DNA of 64,000 bases from Streptomyces sp. NBC_01214 (GTDB lineage Bacteria; Actinomycetota; Actinomycetes; Streptomycetales; Streptomycetaceae), in NCBI RefSeq assembly GCF_026340975.1, contig NZ_JAPEOS010000001.1:2761001-2825000 (forward strand), read 5' to 3'. Below, in pieces: positions 34,776-45,645 of the stretch (positions are counted from its first letter, which is position 1; the number at the start of each line of letters is the position of its first letter). The position numbers and the translations under genes were made by a program. The notes beneath the pieces are model-generated. The model did no database searches and was not told the origin of the DNA. It worked only from the letters and a program-made list of their open reading frames with translations.

Positions 34776-35495
34776 GTGCGGCGGGTCGTCTCGCTGGTGC
34801 CCTCGCTGACCGAGGCGGTGGCCGTGAGCGCGCCGGGGCTGTTGGTCGGGGTCACCGACTGGTGCACGCACCCCGGGGACCTCGGCGACGCGGTGCGGAT
34901 CGGGGGGACGAAGAACCCCGACGTGCGGCGGATCGCGGAGCTCCGGCCGGACCTGGTGATCGCCAACGAGGAGGAGAACCGGGCCCCCGACCTGGCGGCG
35001 CTGCGCGCGGCCGGGGTGGAGGTGCTGGTCACCGAGGTCCGGACGCTGCCGCAGGCGCTGCGCGAGCTGGACCGGGTGTTGGTGGGGGCGCTGGGGCTGG
35101 CGAGGCCGGGGTGGCTGGCGGATGCGGAGCGGGCGTGGGCCCGGGTGGAGCCGTTCGCGGAGCGCACCGCCTTCGTGCCGATCTGGCGGCGGCCGTGGAT
35201 GGTGCTGGGCCGGGACACCTTCGCCGGGGACCTGCTGGCGCGGCTCGGGGTCCGCAACGTCTACGCCGGACACCCCGAGCGGTATCCTCGGGTGCCGGTG
35301 GAGGAACTCGCCGCGGCCGGATGCGACCTGGTGGTGCTCCCGGACGAGCCGTACCGCTTCACCGCCGAGGACGGCCCGGAGGCCTTCCCGGGGCTGCCGG
35401 CCGCCCTCGTCGACGGCCGGCACCTGACCTGGTACGGGCCCTCGCTGGCCGGGGCGCCGGAGGTGCTGGCGACGGTCCTGCGCGCGGCGCTGTAG
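34776..35495 (+). CDS. Cytosolic helical-backbone metal-receptor-like protein (BtuF-like)
   Basis: A 239-aa protein of the BtuF/FhuD periplasmic-binding-protein fold, with RRVVSLVPSLTEAV, LLVGVTDWCTHPGD, and ELRPDLVIANEEEN. It has no signal peptide or lipobox, so it should work in the cytoplasm and not as a transporter receptor; its role is not known, though metal or corrinoid binding is possible. GTG 34776 is five bases after the XRE-cupin gene's stop. Proteins of this kind are common and conserved in Streptomyces. A repeat-rich intergenic region follows. Confidence 0.8.
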   Translation: MRRVVSLVPSLTEAVAVSAPGLLVGVTDWCTHPGDLGDAVRIGGTKNPDVRRIAELRPDLVIANEEENRAPDLAALRAAGVEVLVTEVRTLPQALRELDRVLVGALGLARPGWLADAERAWARVEPFAERTAFVPIWRRPWMVLGRDTFAGDLLARLGVRNVYAGHPERYPRVPVEELAAAGCDLVVLPDEPYRFTAEDGPEAFPGLPAALVDGRHLTWYGPSLAGAPEVLATVLRAAL

Positions 35496-35538
35496 CCCGT
35501 CGGCCCCTTGGCCCCTGGGCTCGGGCCGGTCGGTGGTG

Positions 35539-35587
35539 CCGGGGCTCTGCCCCGGACCCCGCGCCTCAAGCGCCGGCGGGGCTGGGT
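35539..35587. repeat. Single copy of the GC-rich intergenic repeat
   Basis: The G/C hairpin GGGGCTCTGCCCC is followed by GGACCCCGCGCCTCAAGCG and then CCGGCGGGGCTGGG. It is the same element as at 31.9 and 49.1-49.5 kb. Confidence 0.85.
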
Positions 35588-35603
35588 GGTGTGGGGCGGT
35601 GCC

Positions 35604-36070
35604 CCGCCGGAATGTCTCCTCGGCTCGCGCGGTGCGGCATGTCGCGGTCGTGCTCGGTGGTGCGCGCTCGTCCTGCGGGGACACTCCACCGTGTCCCCAC
35701 CCCACGGCAAGGCTCCGACAGTGCCCCGAAGCCGCCCCGACGCGTGGGGAGCGGGGGTGTGGAGGAGTGTCCCCGCAGGACGAGCGCGCGACCGCCGGGT
35801 ACTGCCGAGACATGCCCGCACGCGCCGAGCCGAGGAGACACCCCTGTCCGGCCCCGCGGACCGGCCCGCACCGCGCCCGGATACCCGCCTGCCCCGCCGA
35901 GGAGAGGCCCCGCGGACCGGCCCGCACCGGGCCCGGGTTCCGGTCCGCAGGACGAGCGCGTTGCCAGGTACGCCGAGATGGCTCGCGCGCGCCGAGCCGA
36001 GGAGACACCCCTGCCCGGCCCTGCGCACCCGGCCCGCGCCGCGAGGCCCGTACCTGCCCGCCCCGCCGAG
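35604..36070. repeat. Three-copy inverted and direct repeat cassette
   Basis: About 80 bp (35761-35846) recur in reverse complement at 35611-35690 and again, shortened, in direct orientation at 35945-36013. Shared marks are CGCAGGACGAGCGCG near one end and GCCGAGGAGACACCCCTG at the other. A 24-bp direct repeat (35850-35873 and 35906-35929), including CCCCGCGGACCGGCCCGCAC, lies in between. No gene or transposase is supported in the 582 bases between 35496 and 36077. Confidence 0.8.
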
Positions 36071-36077
36071 GGAATGG

Positions 36078-37196
<1,119 letters not shown>

Positions 37197-37251
37197 GGAT
37201 CCAGCCTCGTGCCGGGGCGGACGGGGCGGCAGAGGTCATCTCCCTATGAGG

Positions 37252-37270
37252 CCATAAACTGATGTTATGG
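37252..37270. promoter_or_regulatory. Inverted repeat overlapping the LysR start codon
   Basis: CCATAA (37252-37257) and TTATGG (37265-37270) form a dyad with a 7-base centre. The ATG 37267 of the LysR gene is inside the right arm, and TAAACT (37255-37260) is a -10 candidate six bases ahead of it, so binding would block the gene's own transcription. It fits an ATAA-N7-TTAT form of the LysR T-N11-A box. Confidence 0.6.
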
Positions 37271-38190
37271 GTAATGAGGAGTGGGTTCCGCTGGCACACC
37301 GGGTACCGGACCTGGGCGCGATGGAACTGCTGCTCGCGGTCGCGCGGGTCGGCAGCCTGAGCGGCGCGGCCCGGCGCCTCGGCATCACCCAGCCCGCGGC
37401 GAGCAGCCGGATCCGGGCGATGGAGACCCGGCTCGGCGTGGCCCTGGTGGACCGCTCGCCGCGGGGGTCGACGCTGACGGCCGAGGGCGCGCTCGTCACG
37501 GACTGGGCCCGGCGGGTGGTGGAGGCGGCGGAGGCCTTCGACGCGGGTGCGCAGGCGCTGCGCGGGCGCCGGGACTCGCGGCTGCGGGTGGCCGCCAGCA
37601 TGACCATCGCGGAGTACCTGCTGCCGGGCTGGCTGATCGCCCTGCGCGGGCAGCGCCCGGACACGGCGGTGTCCCTGCACGCGGGGAACTCGGCGGTGGT
37701 CGCCGAACGGGTCCTCGCCCACGAGGCCGACCTCGGCTTCGTCGAGGGCCTGACCGTGCCCGAAGGACTGGATTCGGCGGTGATCGCGCAGGACCGCCTG
37801 GTGGTGGCCGTGGCCCCGGGGCACCCGTGGGCCCGCCGCGCCAAGGGGGTGGCGGCGGCCGAGCTGGCCTCGACCCCGCTGATCCTGCGCGAGCGGGGTT
37901 CGGGCACGCGACAGGTCCTGGACGCCGCGCTGGCCCCGGCCGGCGGGCTGGCCGCGCCGCTGCTGGAACTGGCGTCGACCACGGCCGTGAAGGCGGCGGC
38001 GCTGAGCGGTGCGGGGCCGTGCGTCCTGTCGGAGCTGGCGGTCGGCGACGAACTGGGCGCGCGGCGCCTGGTCGAGGTCCCGGTGTCGGGCGCGCCGCTC
38101 GACCGGGCCCTGCGGGCGGTCTGGCCGACCGGTTCCCGCCCGGCGGGCCCGGCCCGGGACCTCCTGTCCTTGACGCACCGGCGGATCTAG
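37267..38190 (+). CDS. LysR-family transcriptional regulator
   Basis: A 307-aa regulator with an N-terminal winged helix-turn-helix (MELLLAVARVGSLSGAARRL, then GITQPAASSRIRAMETRLGV), and the two-lobed substrate-binding domain from about residue 100. It belongs to the CysB/CbbR-like branch, whose effectors are often small organic or sulfur compounds. It is divergent from the TDT transporter gene and is probably both its regulator and autorepressor. The start has no ribosome-binding site. Effector unknown. Confidence 0.92.
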   Translation: MGNEEWVPLAHRVPDLGAMELLLAVARVGSLSGAARRLGITQPAASSRIRAMETRLGVALVDRSPRGSTLTAEGALVTDWARRVVEAAEAFDAGAQALRGRRDSRLRVAASMTIAEYLLPGWLIALRGQRPDTAVSLHAGNSAVVAERVLAHEADLGFVEGLTVPEGLDSAVIAQDRLVVAVAPGHPWARRAKGVAAAELASTPLILRERGSGTRQVLDAALAPAGGLAAPLLELASTTAVKAAALSGAGPCVLSELAVGDELGARRLVEVPVSGAPLDRALRAVWPTGSRPAGPARDLLSLTHRRI

Positions 38191-38332
38191 GCCGTCTTGG
38201 GGGTGGGGCGCGGCGCCCCTGGTCCGATCGGGGGAGGAGGGATCGATTCGGCGCGGTGTGGACGGTGACCGGGGTGCGCGACACCGGAAAGGTGGCTCGT
38301 GCACGTTTGTCGCTCTCCCGAGGAGGACCCAG

Positions 38333-38689
38333 ATGCGTCTTCGCCATGCCGCCGTCGCCGCCTTCGGCGCCGTCACCCTGCTGCTCACGATCCCGACGTC
38401 GGCCGCGGCCGCGGAGGGACAGTTCCAGTACACGGTCTCCGGCCTCGACGGCAGCCCGCTGAGGGTCGTACTGGAGAACCCGCCGAGCGGGGAGTGCATC
38501 ACGCTGCCCGAGGTGGCCGACCCCTCGGCCAGTTCCCCGGCGCACTCGCCGCGCAACCGGACCGACGAGGTGGCGATCGTGTTCACCGAGCCGGACTGCA
38601 CGGGCAGGGAGTTCAGGCTGCGGCCCCGCACGGGCTTTGGCACGGAGCGGCTGGAGCTGCGGTCGGTGGTCTTCGTCCGCCCCGAGTGA
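38333..38689 (+). CDS. Small secreted hypothetical protein
   Basis: A 118-aa protein with a signal peptide, likely cleaved after SAAAA near residue 26. The mature part is about 90 residues with two cysteines, Cys54 (in GECITLP) and Cys85 (in PDCTG), that could form a disulfide. I do not recognise the family; Streptomyces encode many such small secreted proteins. ATG 38333 has a good GAGGAGGA site 8 bases upstream. It stands alone between the LysR gene and a convergent membrane-protein gene. Confidence 0.7.
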   Translation: MRLRHAAVAAFGAVTLLLTIPTSAAAAEGQFQYTVSGLDGSPLRVVLENPPSGECITLPEVADPSASSPAHSPRNRTDEVAIVFTEPDCTGREFRLRPRTGFGTERLELRSVVFVRPE

Positions 38690-38725
38690 GGGGCGGCGGC
38701 CGGTCCCGGAGCCGCGCGGGGAGGC

Positions 38726-39520
38726 TCAGCTCTGCGAGCTGAGCCGCTTCGTCAGGAGCGATCCCACGACGATCAGCGCGACGCCCAGCCACCACATGGT
38801 GTCGAAGATGAGGACGGCGATCCCGATCGGCACCAGCAGGCCCGCAAGCGGCAGCAACAGGCCGGCCGGGCCGGGCGGTTCGGGGCCCTCGCCGGTGGCC
38901 TCGCGGACCGCCCGGGCGCGGACGACGTCCGGGTACCAGGCGGTGAACTTCAGCGCGGCGACGATGGCCAGGATCTGGATGATCCAGCCGGTCCAGATGT
39001 TGTTCGGGTTGTGCAGGACGAGGTCCCCGTAGGCGCCCGCGAGGGCCGCCACCACGAAGGCCGAACCCCACACGCCGGTGATCACGTAGTTGGCGCGGAT
39101 GAAGCCGGGCGCGTGCCAGTGCGACGGATCGACCTGTTCGCGGGCGTACTGGAGGGTGAAGGGCATCCTCGCGGCCATCGAGCCGAAGGCGATCAGGGCG
39201 AGGGTGATGTTCGCGACCTCGCCCGCGTACGTCTCCAGCCAGCGCAGGGTCCCGTCGCTCGCCAGGGCTCCGACGACGGCCATCGAGGCGAAGAACACCA
39301 CGTCGGCGAGTTCCAGGATCTTCCAACTGCTGCCGCGGTTGACCAGGTGGCTGGTCGTGATGAGCGCGACGGCCGTGGCCAGCGCCAGTCCGACCGCGAG
39401 CTCGAACCGCCCGGGGCCGACCAGTAGGGAGAAGACGATCCACGGGGCCATTCCGATGACCGGGTTCTCCAGGAGCCTGGAGACCGGGCCGGATGCCGTG
39501 CCCTCCGCTTCGGTCCGCAT
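38726..39520 (-). CDS. Multi-pass membrane protein, hypothetical
   Basis: A 264-aa protein with about seven hydrophobic segments and the conserved-looking segment LVNRGSSWKILELADVVFFA. It resembles Streptomyces and actinobacterial uncharacterised integral membrane proteins, and no function is known. The start is uncertain: ATG 39520 has GGAAGG immediately adjacent, which is too close for use; an in-frame start at 39577 would add 19 mostly low-complexity residues. Convergent with the small secreted-protein gene. Confidence 0.7.
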   Translation of the reverse strand: MRTEAEGTASGPVSRLLENPVIGMAPWIVFSLLVGPGRFELAVGLALATAVALITTSHLVNRGSSWKILELADVVFFASMAVVGALASDGTLRWLETYAGEVANITLALIAFGSMAARMPFTLQYAREQVDPSHWHAPGFIRANYVITGVWGSAFVVAALAGAYGDLVLHNPNNIWTGWIIQILAIVAALKFTAWYPDVVRARAVREATGEGPEPPGPAGLLLPLAGLLVPIGIAVLIFDTMWWLGVALIVVGSLLTKRLSSQS

Positions 39521-39603
39521 CCTTCCAGCCTGCCCGCCGGGCGGGGGACCGGCCAATCGGGCCGGGCGGTCACGCACGCCGCCCGTCCCCCGCGCACCGT
39601 CGG

Positions 39604-39682
39604 GCGCGCGGGGGACGGGCGGAGGGGGAAGCGGGAAGGGGAAGGGGAGAGGGAGGGAGAGGGAGGGGGAGGGGCGCGGGCG
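39604..39682. repeat. Purine-rich G-tract region
   Basis: Runs of GGGG or GGG separated by single A or A-containing spacers extend over about 75 bases between the membrane-protein gene and the C26 amidase gene. It could form a G-quadruplex in DNA on the plus strand. Its function, if any, is unknown. Confidence 0.7.
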
Positions 39683-40390
39683 TCAGCCCACCGGTACCGC
39701 GGTGCGGACGGAGGCCGCCTGGACCAGGGCGGACATCACCCGCGTGTCCTCGTCCCGCTCCGGGTGCCACTGCACGCCCAGCACCCAGCGCTCCGGGTCG
39801 GGCACTTCGATCGCCTCCACCGTGCCGTCGACCGCGTGGGCCGAGACGACCAGGCCGTGGCCCAGCCGGTCGACGGCCTGGTGGTGGTAGGTCGGGACCT
39901 GCGCCTCCTCCGGGACCAGCTCCGCGTACCGGGTGCCCGGGACCGGGCGGACCGGGTGCGAGGACATGGCGCCCGGAGTTTCGAAGTGGCCGTCGACGTG
40001 CTGGATCAGCGTGCCGCCCAGGGCCACGTTGAGGGCCTGCATGCCCCGGCAGATGCCGAGCAGGGGCAGGTCCGCATCCAGTGCGGCGGCGATCAGCGCC
40101 AGTTCCCAGTGGTCGCGGACCGTGGCGGGGGCGCCCGTACGGGAGTCGCGCGCAGCTCCGTAGTGCACGGGGTCCAGGTCCGGACCGCCCGCGACGACCA
40201 GGCCGTCCACCCGGCTCAGCACCTCCGCCGCCGAACCGGGTTCGTCCGGCGGGAGCAGCACGGCCGCGCCGCCCGCCGCCTGGACGAGCTCGTAGTACCC
40301 GGTCGGTACGAGCGATGTCGGGAGGTCCCACACCCCGTAGCGGGTGGAATCCTCGACGTAGGTGGTGATGCCGATGAGCGGCCTGGGCAC
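39683..40390 (-). CDS. Gamma-glutamyl hydrolase of peptidase family C26 (PuuD-like)
   Basis: A 235-aa glutamine-amidotransferase-fold hydrolase that cleaves gamma-glutamyl amides. The catalytic triad is Cys114 (GICRGMQ), with His209 and Glu211 in QWHPE. In the Puu pathway the homologue hydrolyses gamma-glutamyl-GABA. Here it lies next to an APC permease, a GlnA4-like enzyme, an aldehyde dehydrogenase and an SDR, so the substrate is more likely gamma-glutamylglycine or a similar amide. GTG 40390 has GGAGG eight bases upstream on the minus strand. It follows the permease gene after 44 bases in the same direction and is likely co-transcribed. Confidence 0.9.
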   Translation of the reverse strand: MPRPLIGITTYVEDSTRYGVWDLPTSLVPTGYYELVQAAGGAAVLLPPDEPGSAAEVLSRVDGLVVAGGPDLDPVHYGAARDSRTGAPATVRDHWELALIAAALDADLPLLGICRGMQALNVALGGTLIQHVDGHFETPGAMSSHPVRPVPGTRYAELVPEEAQVPTYHHQAVDRLGHGLVVSAHAVDGTVEAIEVPDPERWVLGVQWHPERDEDTRVMSALVQAASVRTAVPVG

Positions 40391-40434
40391 GTTCGTTACC
40401 TCCAACGGGGGCGGAGCAGGGCAGGAACAGGGTT

Positions 40435-41913
<1,479 letters not shown>

Positions 41914-41932
41914 CGTGCGCTCCTGCCTCAGG

Positions 41933-41955
41933 GCAATGGTTGTGGGGCGTACCTT
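41933..41955. promoter_or_regulatory. Candidate GntR/FadR operator, site 1 (permease promoter)
   Basis: GCAATGGTT (41933-41941), 9 bases, then ACCTT (41951-41955), in front of the permease gene. Site 2 at 42803-42825 has the same two blocks with identical spacing. The GGT-N10-ACC dyad fits a FadR-type dimer. Confidence 0.6.
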
Positions 41956-42034
41956 TGCCTTAGAGGAGTGGAGTGCGCAAGACCTCTGCGTTAAACAGAA
42001 GTTACGAAACCCTCTCGGGCGCCCCCGGCGTCGC

Positions 42035-42781
42035 TCAGGTCAGGAAGCCCCGCAGGAGCGCCGCGGTGCCGCAGCAGTGCTCGCGCATGGTCTCCCGGGC
42101 CCCGGCCGCGTCGCCCTCCAGCACCGCCTCCACCAGCGTGCTGTGCTGCTGCTGCGAGTGCTCCAGGTTCCGTACGAGCAGCGGGATGCAGTCCAGCAGG
42201 TCGTTGACGGTGGCCCGGACGGCGGCGTACTGGGCCGTCAGGGTGGCCGACCCGGCCAGTTCGCACAGGGTGAGGTGGAAGAGCGTGTCCTGGCGGCGGT
42301 AGTCGGCGAGCGGAGCGTCGTGGGTGGCGGCCAGGGCGCCGAGCAACCGTTCGGTGCCCTCCTCGGTCAGGCCCTGGGAGGCGCACAGTCCGGCCGCCCC
42401 CACCTCCAGGACCTCGCGGAACCGCAGGACGTCCTCGATGTCCACCCCCGCGACGCGCCGGCGCAGCTCCTCCTCGGCGCCGCTGGCCGGGGTGTCGGGC
42501 CGGGACAGCACGAACGTTCCGCCGTACCGCCCGCGCCGGGCCTCCACGAGCCCCTGGTCCTGGAGCACCTTCAGCACCTCGCGCAGGGTCACCCGGCTGA
42601 TTCCCATGCGCTCGGCCAGCTCGCGCTCGGGCGGCAGCCGTTCGCCGCCCGGCACCAGACCCAGCCGGACCACCTGGAGGATCTGCTGCAGCGCCTCCTC
42701 GAAACCGTTGCCCGCCCGCACCTGTCGCAGCACGGGATTCAGTCGCGCGACGGCGTCGCCTTCGCTCGTCGTATCGGTCAT
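42035..42781 (-). CDS. GntR-family (FadR subfamily) transcriptional regulator
   Basis: A 248-aa repressor-type regulator. The N-terminal winged helix-turn-helix reads LVPGGERLPPERELAERMGI followed by SRVTLREVLKVLQDQGLVEA; the C-terminal FCD domain (all-alpha, metal-dependent in relatives) starts near residue 95 with the FCD Asp/His residues in VDIEDVLRFREVLEVGAAG and later HLTLCELAG. ATG 42781 follows GGGGAGGAG. It is divergent from the GlnA4-like gene, 77 bases away, and upstream of the permease gene. It therefore probably controls both units. In S. coelicolor the equivalent gene has been linked to ethanolamine/polyamine control (EpuRII, from memory). Confidence 0.92.
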   Translation of the reverse strand: MTDTTSEGDAVARLNPVLRQVRAGNGFEEALQQILQVVRLGLVPGGERLPPERELAERMGISRVTLREVLKVLQDQGLVEARRGRYGGTFVLSRPDTPASGAEEELRRRVAGVDIEDVLRFREVLEVGAAGLCASQGLTEEGTERLLGALAATHDAPLADYRRQDTLFHLTLCELAGSATLTAQYAAVRATVNDLLDCIPLLVRNLEHSQQQHSTLVEAVLEGDAAGARETMREHCCGTAALLRGFLT

Positions 42782-42802
42782 CTCGGCTCCTCCCCTTCCC
42801 AA

Positions 42803-42825
42803 GCAATGGTTCTATTCAATACCTT
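42803..42825. promoter_or_regulatory. Candidate GntR/FadR operator, site 2 (between regulator and glnA4-like gene)
   Basis: GCAATGGTT (42803-42811), 9 bases, then ACCTT (42821-42825), followed by AGGCC. It shares both conserved blocks and their spacing with site 1 at the permease gene. Confidence 0.65.
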
Positions 42826-42858
42826 AGGCCTCCTCGGCTCACCGAAGGAGAGATTCCA

Positions 42859-44223
42859 GTGGTAGACCGCAAGCCGCCGCTCGCGCCCGAGGAGCTCCGC
42901 TCCCTCGTCGCCAGTGGTGAGATCGACACAGTGGTCCTGGCCTTCCCCGACATGCAGGGGCGGCTCCAGGGCAAGCGGTTCGCCGCACAGTTCTTCCTCG
43001 ACGAGGTCCTCGAGCACGGTACCGAGGGCTGCAACTACCTCCTCGCCGTCGATACCGACATGAACACCGTCGACGGTTACGAGATGTCCTCCTGGGACCG
43101 GGGCTACGGCGACTTCGCCATGCACCCCGACCTCGCCACCCTGCGCCGCATCCCCTGGAACCCCGGCAGCGCCTTCCTCCTCGCCGACCTCGCCTGGAAC
43201 GACGGCTCGCCCGTCGTCGCCGCGCCCCGGCAGATCCTGCGCCGCCAGCTGGAGCGCCTCGCCGAGGCCGGCTACACCGCGATGGTCGGCACCGAGCTGG
43301 AGTTCATGGTCTTCCAGGACACCTACGAGCAGGCCTGGAACTCGGGCTACCGCGACCTGACCCCGGCCAACCAGTACAACATCGACTACTCCGTCCTCGG
43401 GACCGGCCGCATCGAACCCCTGCTGCGCCGGATCCGCAACGAGATGCAGACCGCGGGCCTGATCGTCGAGTCGGCCAAGGGGGAGTGCAACCTCGGCCAG
43501 CACGAGATCGCCTTCCGCTACGACGAGGCGCTCACCACCTGCGACCAGCACTCCGTCTACAAGACCGGAGCCAAGGAGATCGCCTCCCAGGAAGGTGTCT
43601 CGCTCACTTTCATGGCCAAGTTCGACGAGCGCGAGGGCAACTCCTGTCACATCCACCTCTCGCTTGCCGATACCGACGGACACAACGCCATGGCCGGGGA
43701 CGGTCCAGGCGGAATGTCACCGGTGATGCGACACTTCCTGGCCGGCCAGCTGGCCGCGCTGCGCGACTTCTCCCTTCTCTACGCCCCGAACATCAATTCG
43801 TACAAGCGTTTCCGGCCGGGTTCCTTCGCCCCGACCGCCGTCGCCTGGGGCGTGGACAACCGGACCTGCGCGCTCCGGGTCGTCGGCCACGGCCGCTCCA
43901 TGCGCTTCGAGAACCGCCTCCCCGGCGGCGACGTGAACCCGTACCTCGCCGTCGCCGGCCTGGTCGCCGCCGGGCTCTACGGCATCGAGAACCGCCTGGA
44001 GCTTCCCGAGGTCTGCTCCGGGAACGCCTACACCGCCGACTACGCACACGTCCCCGCCACCCTGCGCGAGGCCGCCGAGCTCTGGGAGAACAGCGAGATC
44101 GCCAAGGCCGCCTTCGGCCCCGAAGTGGTCGCGCACTACCGGAACATGGCCCGCGTGGAACTCGACGCCTACGACTCCGCGGTGACCGACTGGGAGCTGC
44201 GCCGCTCCTTCGAACGCCTGTAG
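42859..44223 (+). CDS. glnA4: GlnA4-like gamma-glutamylethanolamide synthetase (glutamine synthetase family)
   Basis: A 454-aa glutamine-synthetase-fold ligase. It has MVGTELEFMVFQDTYEQA, EGNSCHIHLSL, and NRLPGGDVNPYLAVAGLVAA, the metal- and ATP-site blocks of the family, but lacks the GlnA/GlnII adenylylation loop. In S. coelicolor GlnA4 is reported to couple glutamate to ethanolamine and not to ammonium. Here the surrounding permease, dehydrogenases and C26 amidase support the same role. GTG 42859 follows GAAGGAGA at 42844-42851. It is the first gene of the glnA4-ALDH-SDR unit, reading away from the GntR-type gene. Confidence 0.9.
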   Translation: MVDRKPPLAPEELRSLVASGEIDTVVLAFPDMQGRLQGKRFAAQFFLDEVLEHGTEGCNYLLAVDTDMNTVDGYEMSSWDRGYGDFAMHPDLATLRRIPWNPGSAFLLADLAWNDGSPVVAAPRQILRRQLERLAEAGYTAMVGTELEFMVFQDTYEQAWNSGYRDLTPANQYNIDYSVLGTGRIEPLLRRIRNEMQTAGLIVESAKGECNLGQHEIAFRYDEALTTCDQHSVYKTGAKEIASQEGVSLTFMAKFDEREGNSCHIHLSLADTDGHNAMAGDGPGGMSPVMRHFLAGQLAALRDFSLLYAPNINSYKRFRPGSFAPTAVAWGVDNRTCALRVVGHGRSMRFENRLPGGDVNPYLAVAGLVAAGLYGIENRLELPEVCSGNAYTADYAHVPATLREAAELWENSEIAKAAFGPEVVAHYRNMARVELDAYDSAVTDWELRRSFERL

Positions 44224-44260
44224 CCACTGCACGCCACCGAACGAAACTGTGAGGCACCAC

Positions 44261-45640
44261 GTGTCCGATGCGCTGGCCCCTTTCAATCTAAGAGTGCTGA
44301 ATCCGGCCACCGAGGAAACCGTCGCCATCGTCCCGGCCGCCACACGGGACGATGTCGACGCCGCCGTAGCCCGGGCCACCGCGGCCCAGCGGGCCTGGGC
44401 GGCGGCCGCCCCCGCCGACCGGGCGCGGCTGCTGCGCCGCTTCGCCGCGGTCGTCGACGGCCACATCGAGGAACTGGCCCAGCTGGAGGTCCGTGAAGCC
44501 GGCCACACCATCGGCAACGCCCGGTGGGAAGCCAGCAACGTACGCGACCTCCTCGACTTCGCCGCCGGGGGAGTGGAACGGCTCTCCGGCCGCCAGATCC
44601 CCGTCGCCGGCGGCATCGACGTCACCTTCCTCGAACCCCTCGGCGTCATCGGCGTGATCGCCCCGTGGAACTTCCCCATGCCGATCGCCGCCTGGGGCCT
44701 GGCCCCGGCCCTCGCCGCCGGCAACGCCGTCATCCTCAAGCCCGCCGAGACCACCCCGCTGACCGCCCTGCGCCTCGCCGAACTCGCCCTCGAAGCCGGG
44801 ATCCCCGAACACCTCTTCCAGGTGCTCCCCGGCCGCGGGGACGTCGCAGGCGACGCACTCGTCGAACACCCCGGCGTCGCGAAGATCGTCTTCACCGGGT
44901 CCACGCGCGTCGGCAAGCAGATCATGGCCAAGTGCGCCGAGCGGGTGAAGCGCGTCACCCTCGAACTCGGCGGCAAGAGCCCCAACATCGTCTTCGCCGA
45001 CGCCGACCTCGAAGCGGCCGCGGCCGCCACCCCCATGGCCTTCCTCGACAACACCGGCCAGGACTGCTGCGCCCGCACCCGGATCCTCGTACAGCGCTCC
45101 GTCTACGACCGCTTCCTGGAGCTCGTCGCCCCCGGCATCGCGGCCGTCGCCGTGGGCGACCCGCTCGACGAGAAGACCCAGATGGGCCCGCTGATCTCAC
45201 GGACCCAGCTGGACCGCGTACGGTCCTTCGTCACCGACGACCTCACCGCGATCCGCGGCACCGCCCCCGAGGGCCCCGGCTTCTGGTACCCGCCCACCCT
45301 CGTCACGGACGTCGCCCCCACCGCGCCCGTGGCCGCCGAGGAGGTCTTCGGCCCGGTCGCCGTCGTCCTGCCCTTCGAGGACGAGGAGGACGCCGTACGC
45401 CTGGCCAACGCGACCGAGTACGGCCTCTCCGGGTCCCTGTGGACCCGCGACATCGGGCGAGCGCTGCGCGTCTCGCGCGCCGTCGCCGCCGGCAACCTGT
45501 CCGTCAACTCCCACAGCAGCGTGCGCTACTGGACCCCCTTCGGCGGCTACAAGCAGTCCGGGCTCGGCCGTGAGCTCGGACCCGACGCCCTCACCGCTTT
45601 CACCGAGACCAAGAACGTCTTCATCAGCACGGAGGCCTGA
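44261..45640 (+). CDS. NAD(P)-dependent aldehyde dehydrogenase
   Basis: A 459-aa member of the ALDH superfamily. The catalytic Cys is in GQDCCARTR and the general-base Glu in VTLELGGKSPNIVF; the cofactor motif is VFTGSTRVGK. The substrate is likely gamma-glutamyl-amino-acetaldehyde formed from gamma-glutamylethanolamide, which would give gamma-glutamylglycine. GTG 44261 has GAGG ahead of it; the earlier in-frame GTG 44249 overlaps that site. It follows glnA4 by 37 bases and precedes the SDR gene by 5 bases, so the three are one operon. Confidence 0.93.
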   Translation: MSDALAPFNLRVLNPATEETVAIVPAATRDDVDAAVARATAAQRAWAAAAPADRARLLRRFAAVVDGHIEELAQLEVREAGHTIGNARWEASNVRDLLDFAAGGVERLSGRQIPVAGGIDVTFLEPLGVIGVIAPWNFPMPIAAWGLAPALAAGNAVILKPAETTPLTALRLAELALEAGIPEHLFQVLPGRGDVAGDALVEHPGVAKIVFTGSTRVGKQIMAKCAERVKRVTLELGGKSPNIVFADADLEAAAAATPMAFLDNTGQDCCARTRILVQRSVYDRFLELVAPGIAAVAVGDPLDEKTQMGPLISRTQLDRVRSFVTDDLTAIRGTAPEGPGFWYPPTLVTDVAPTAPVAAEEVFGPVAVVLPFEDEEDAVRLANATEYGLSGSLWTRDIGRALRVSRAVAAGNLSVNSHSSVRYWTPFGGYKQSGLGRELGPDALTAFTETKNVFISTEA

Positions 45641-45645
45641 AACAC

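Noticed and set aside
35604..36070. Insertion sequence
   Set aside because: No transposase frame, no clear target duplication; at most a non-autonomous element.
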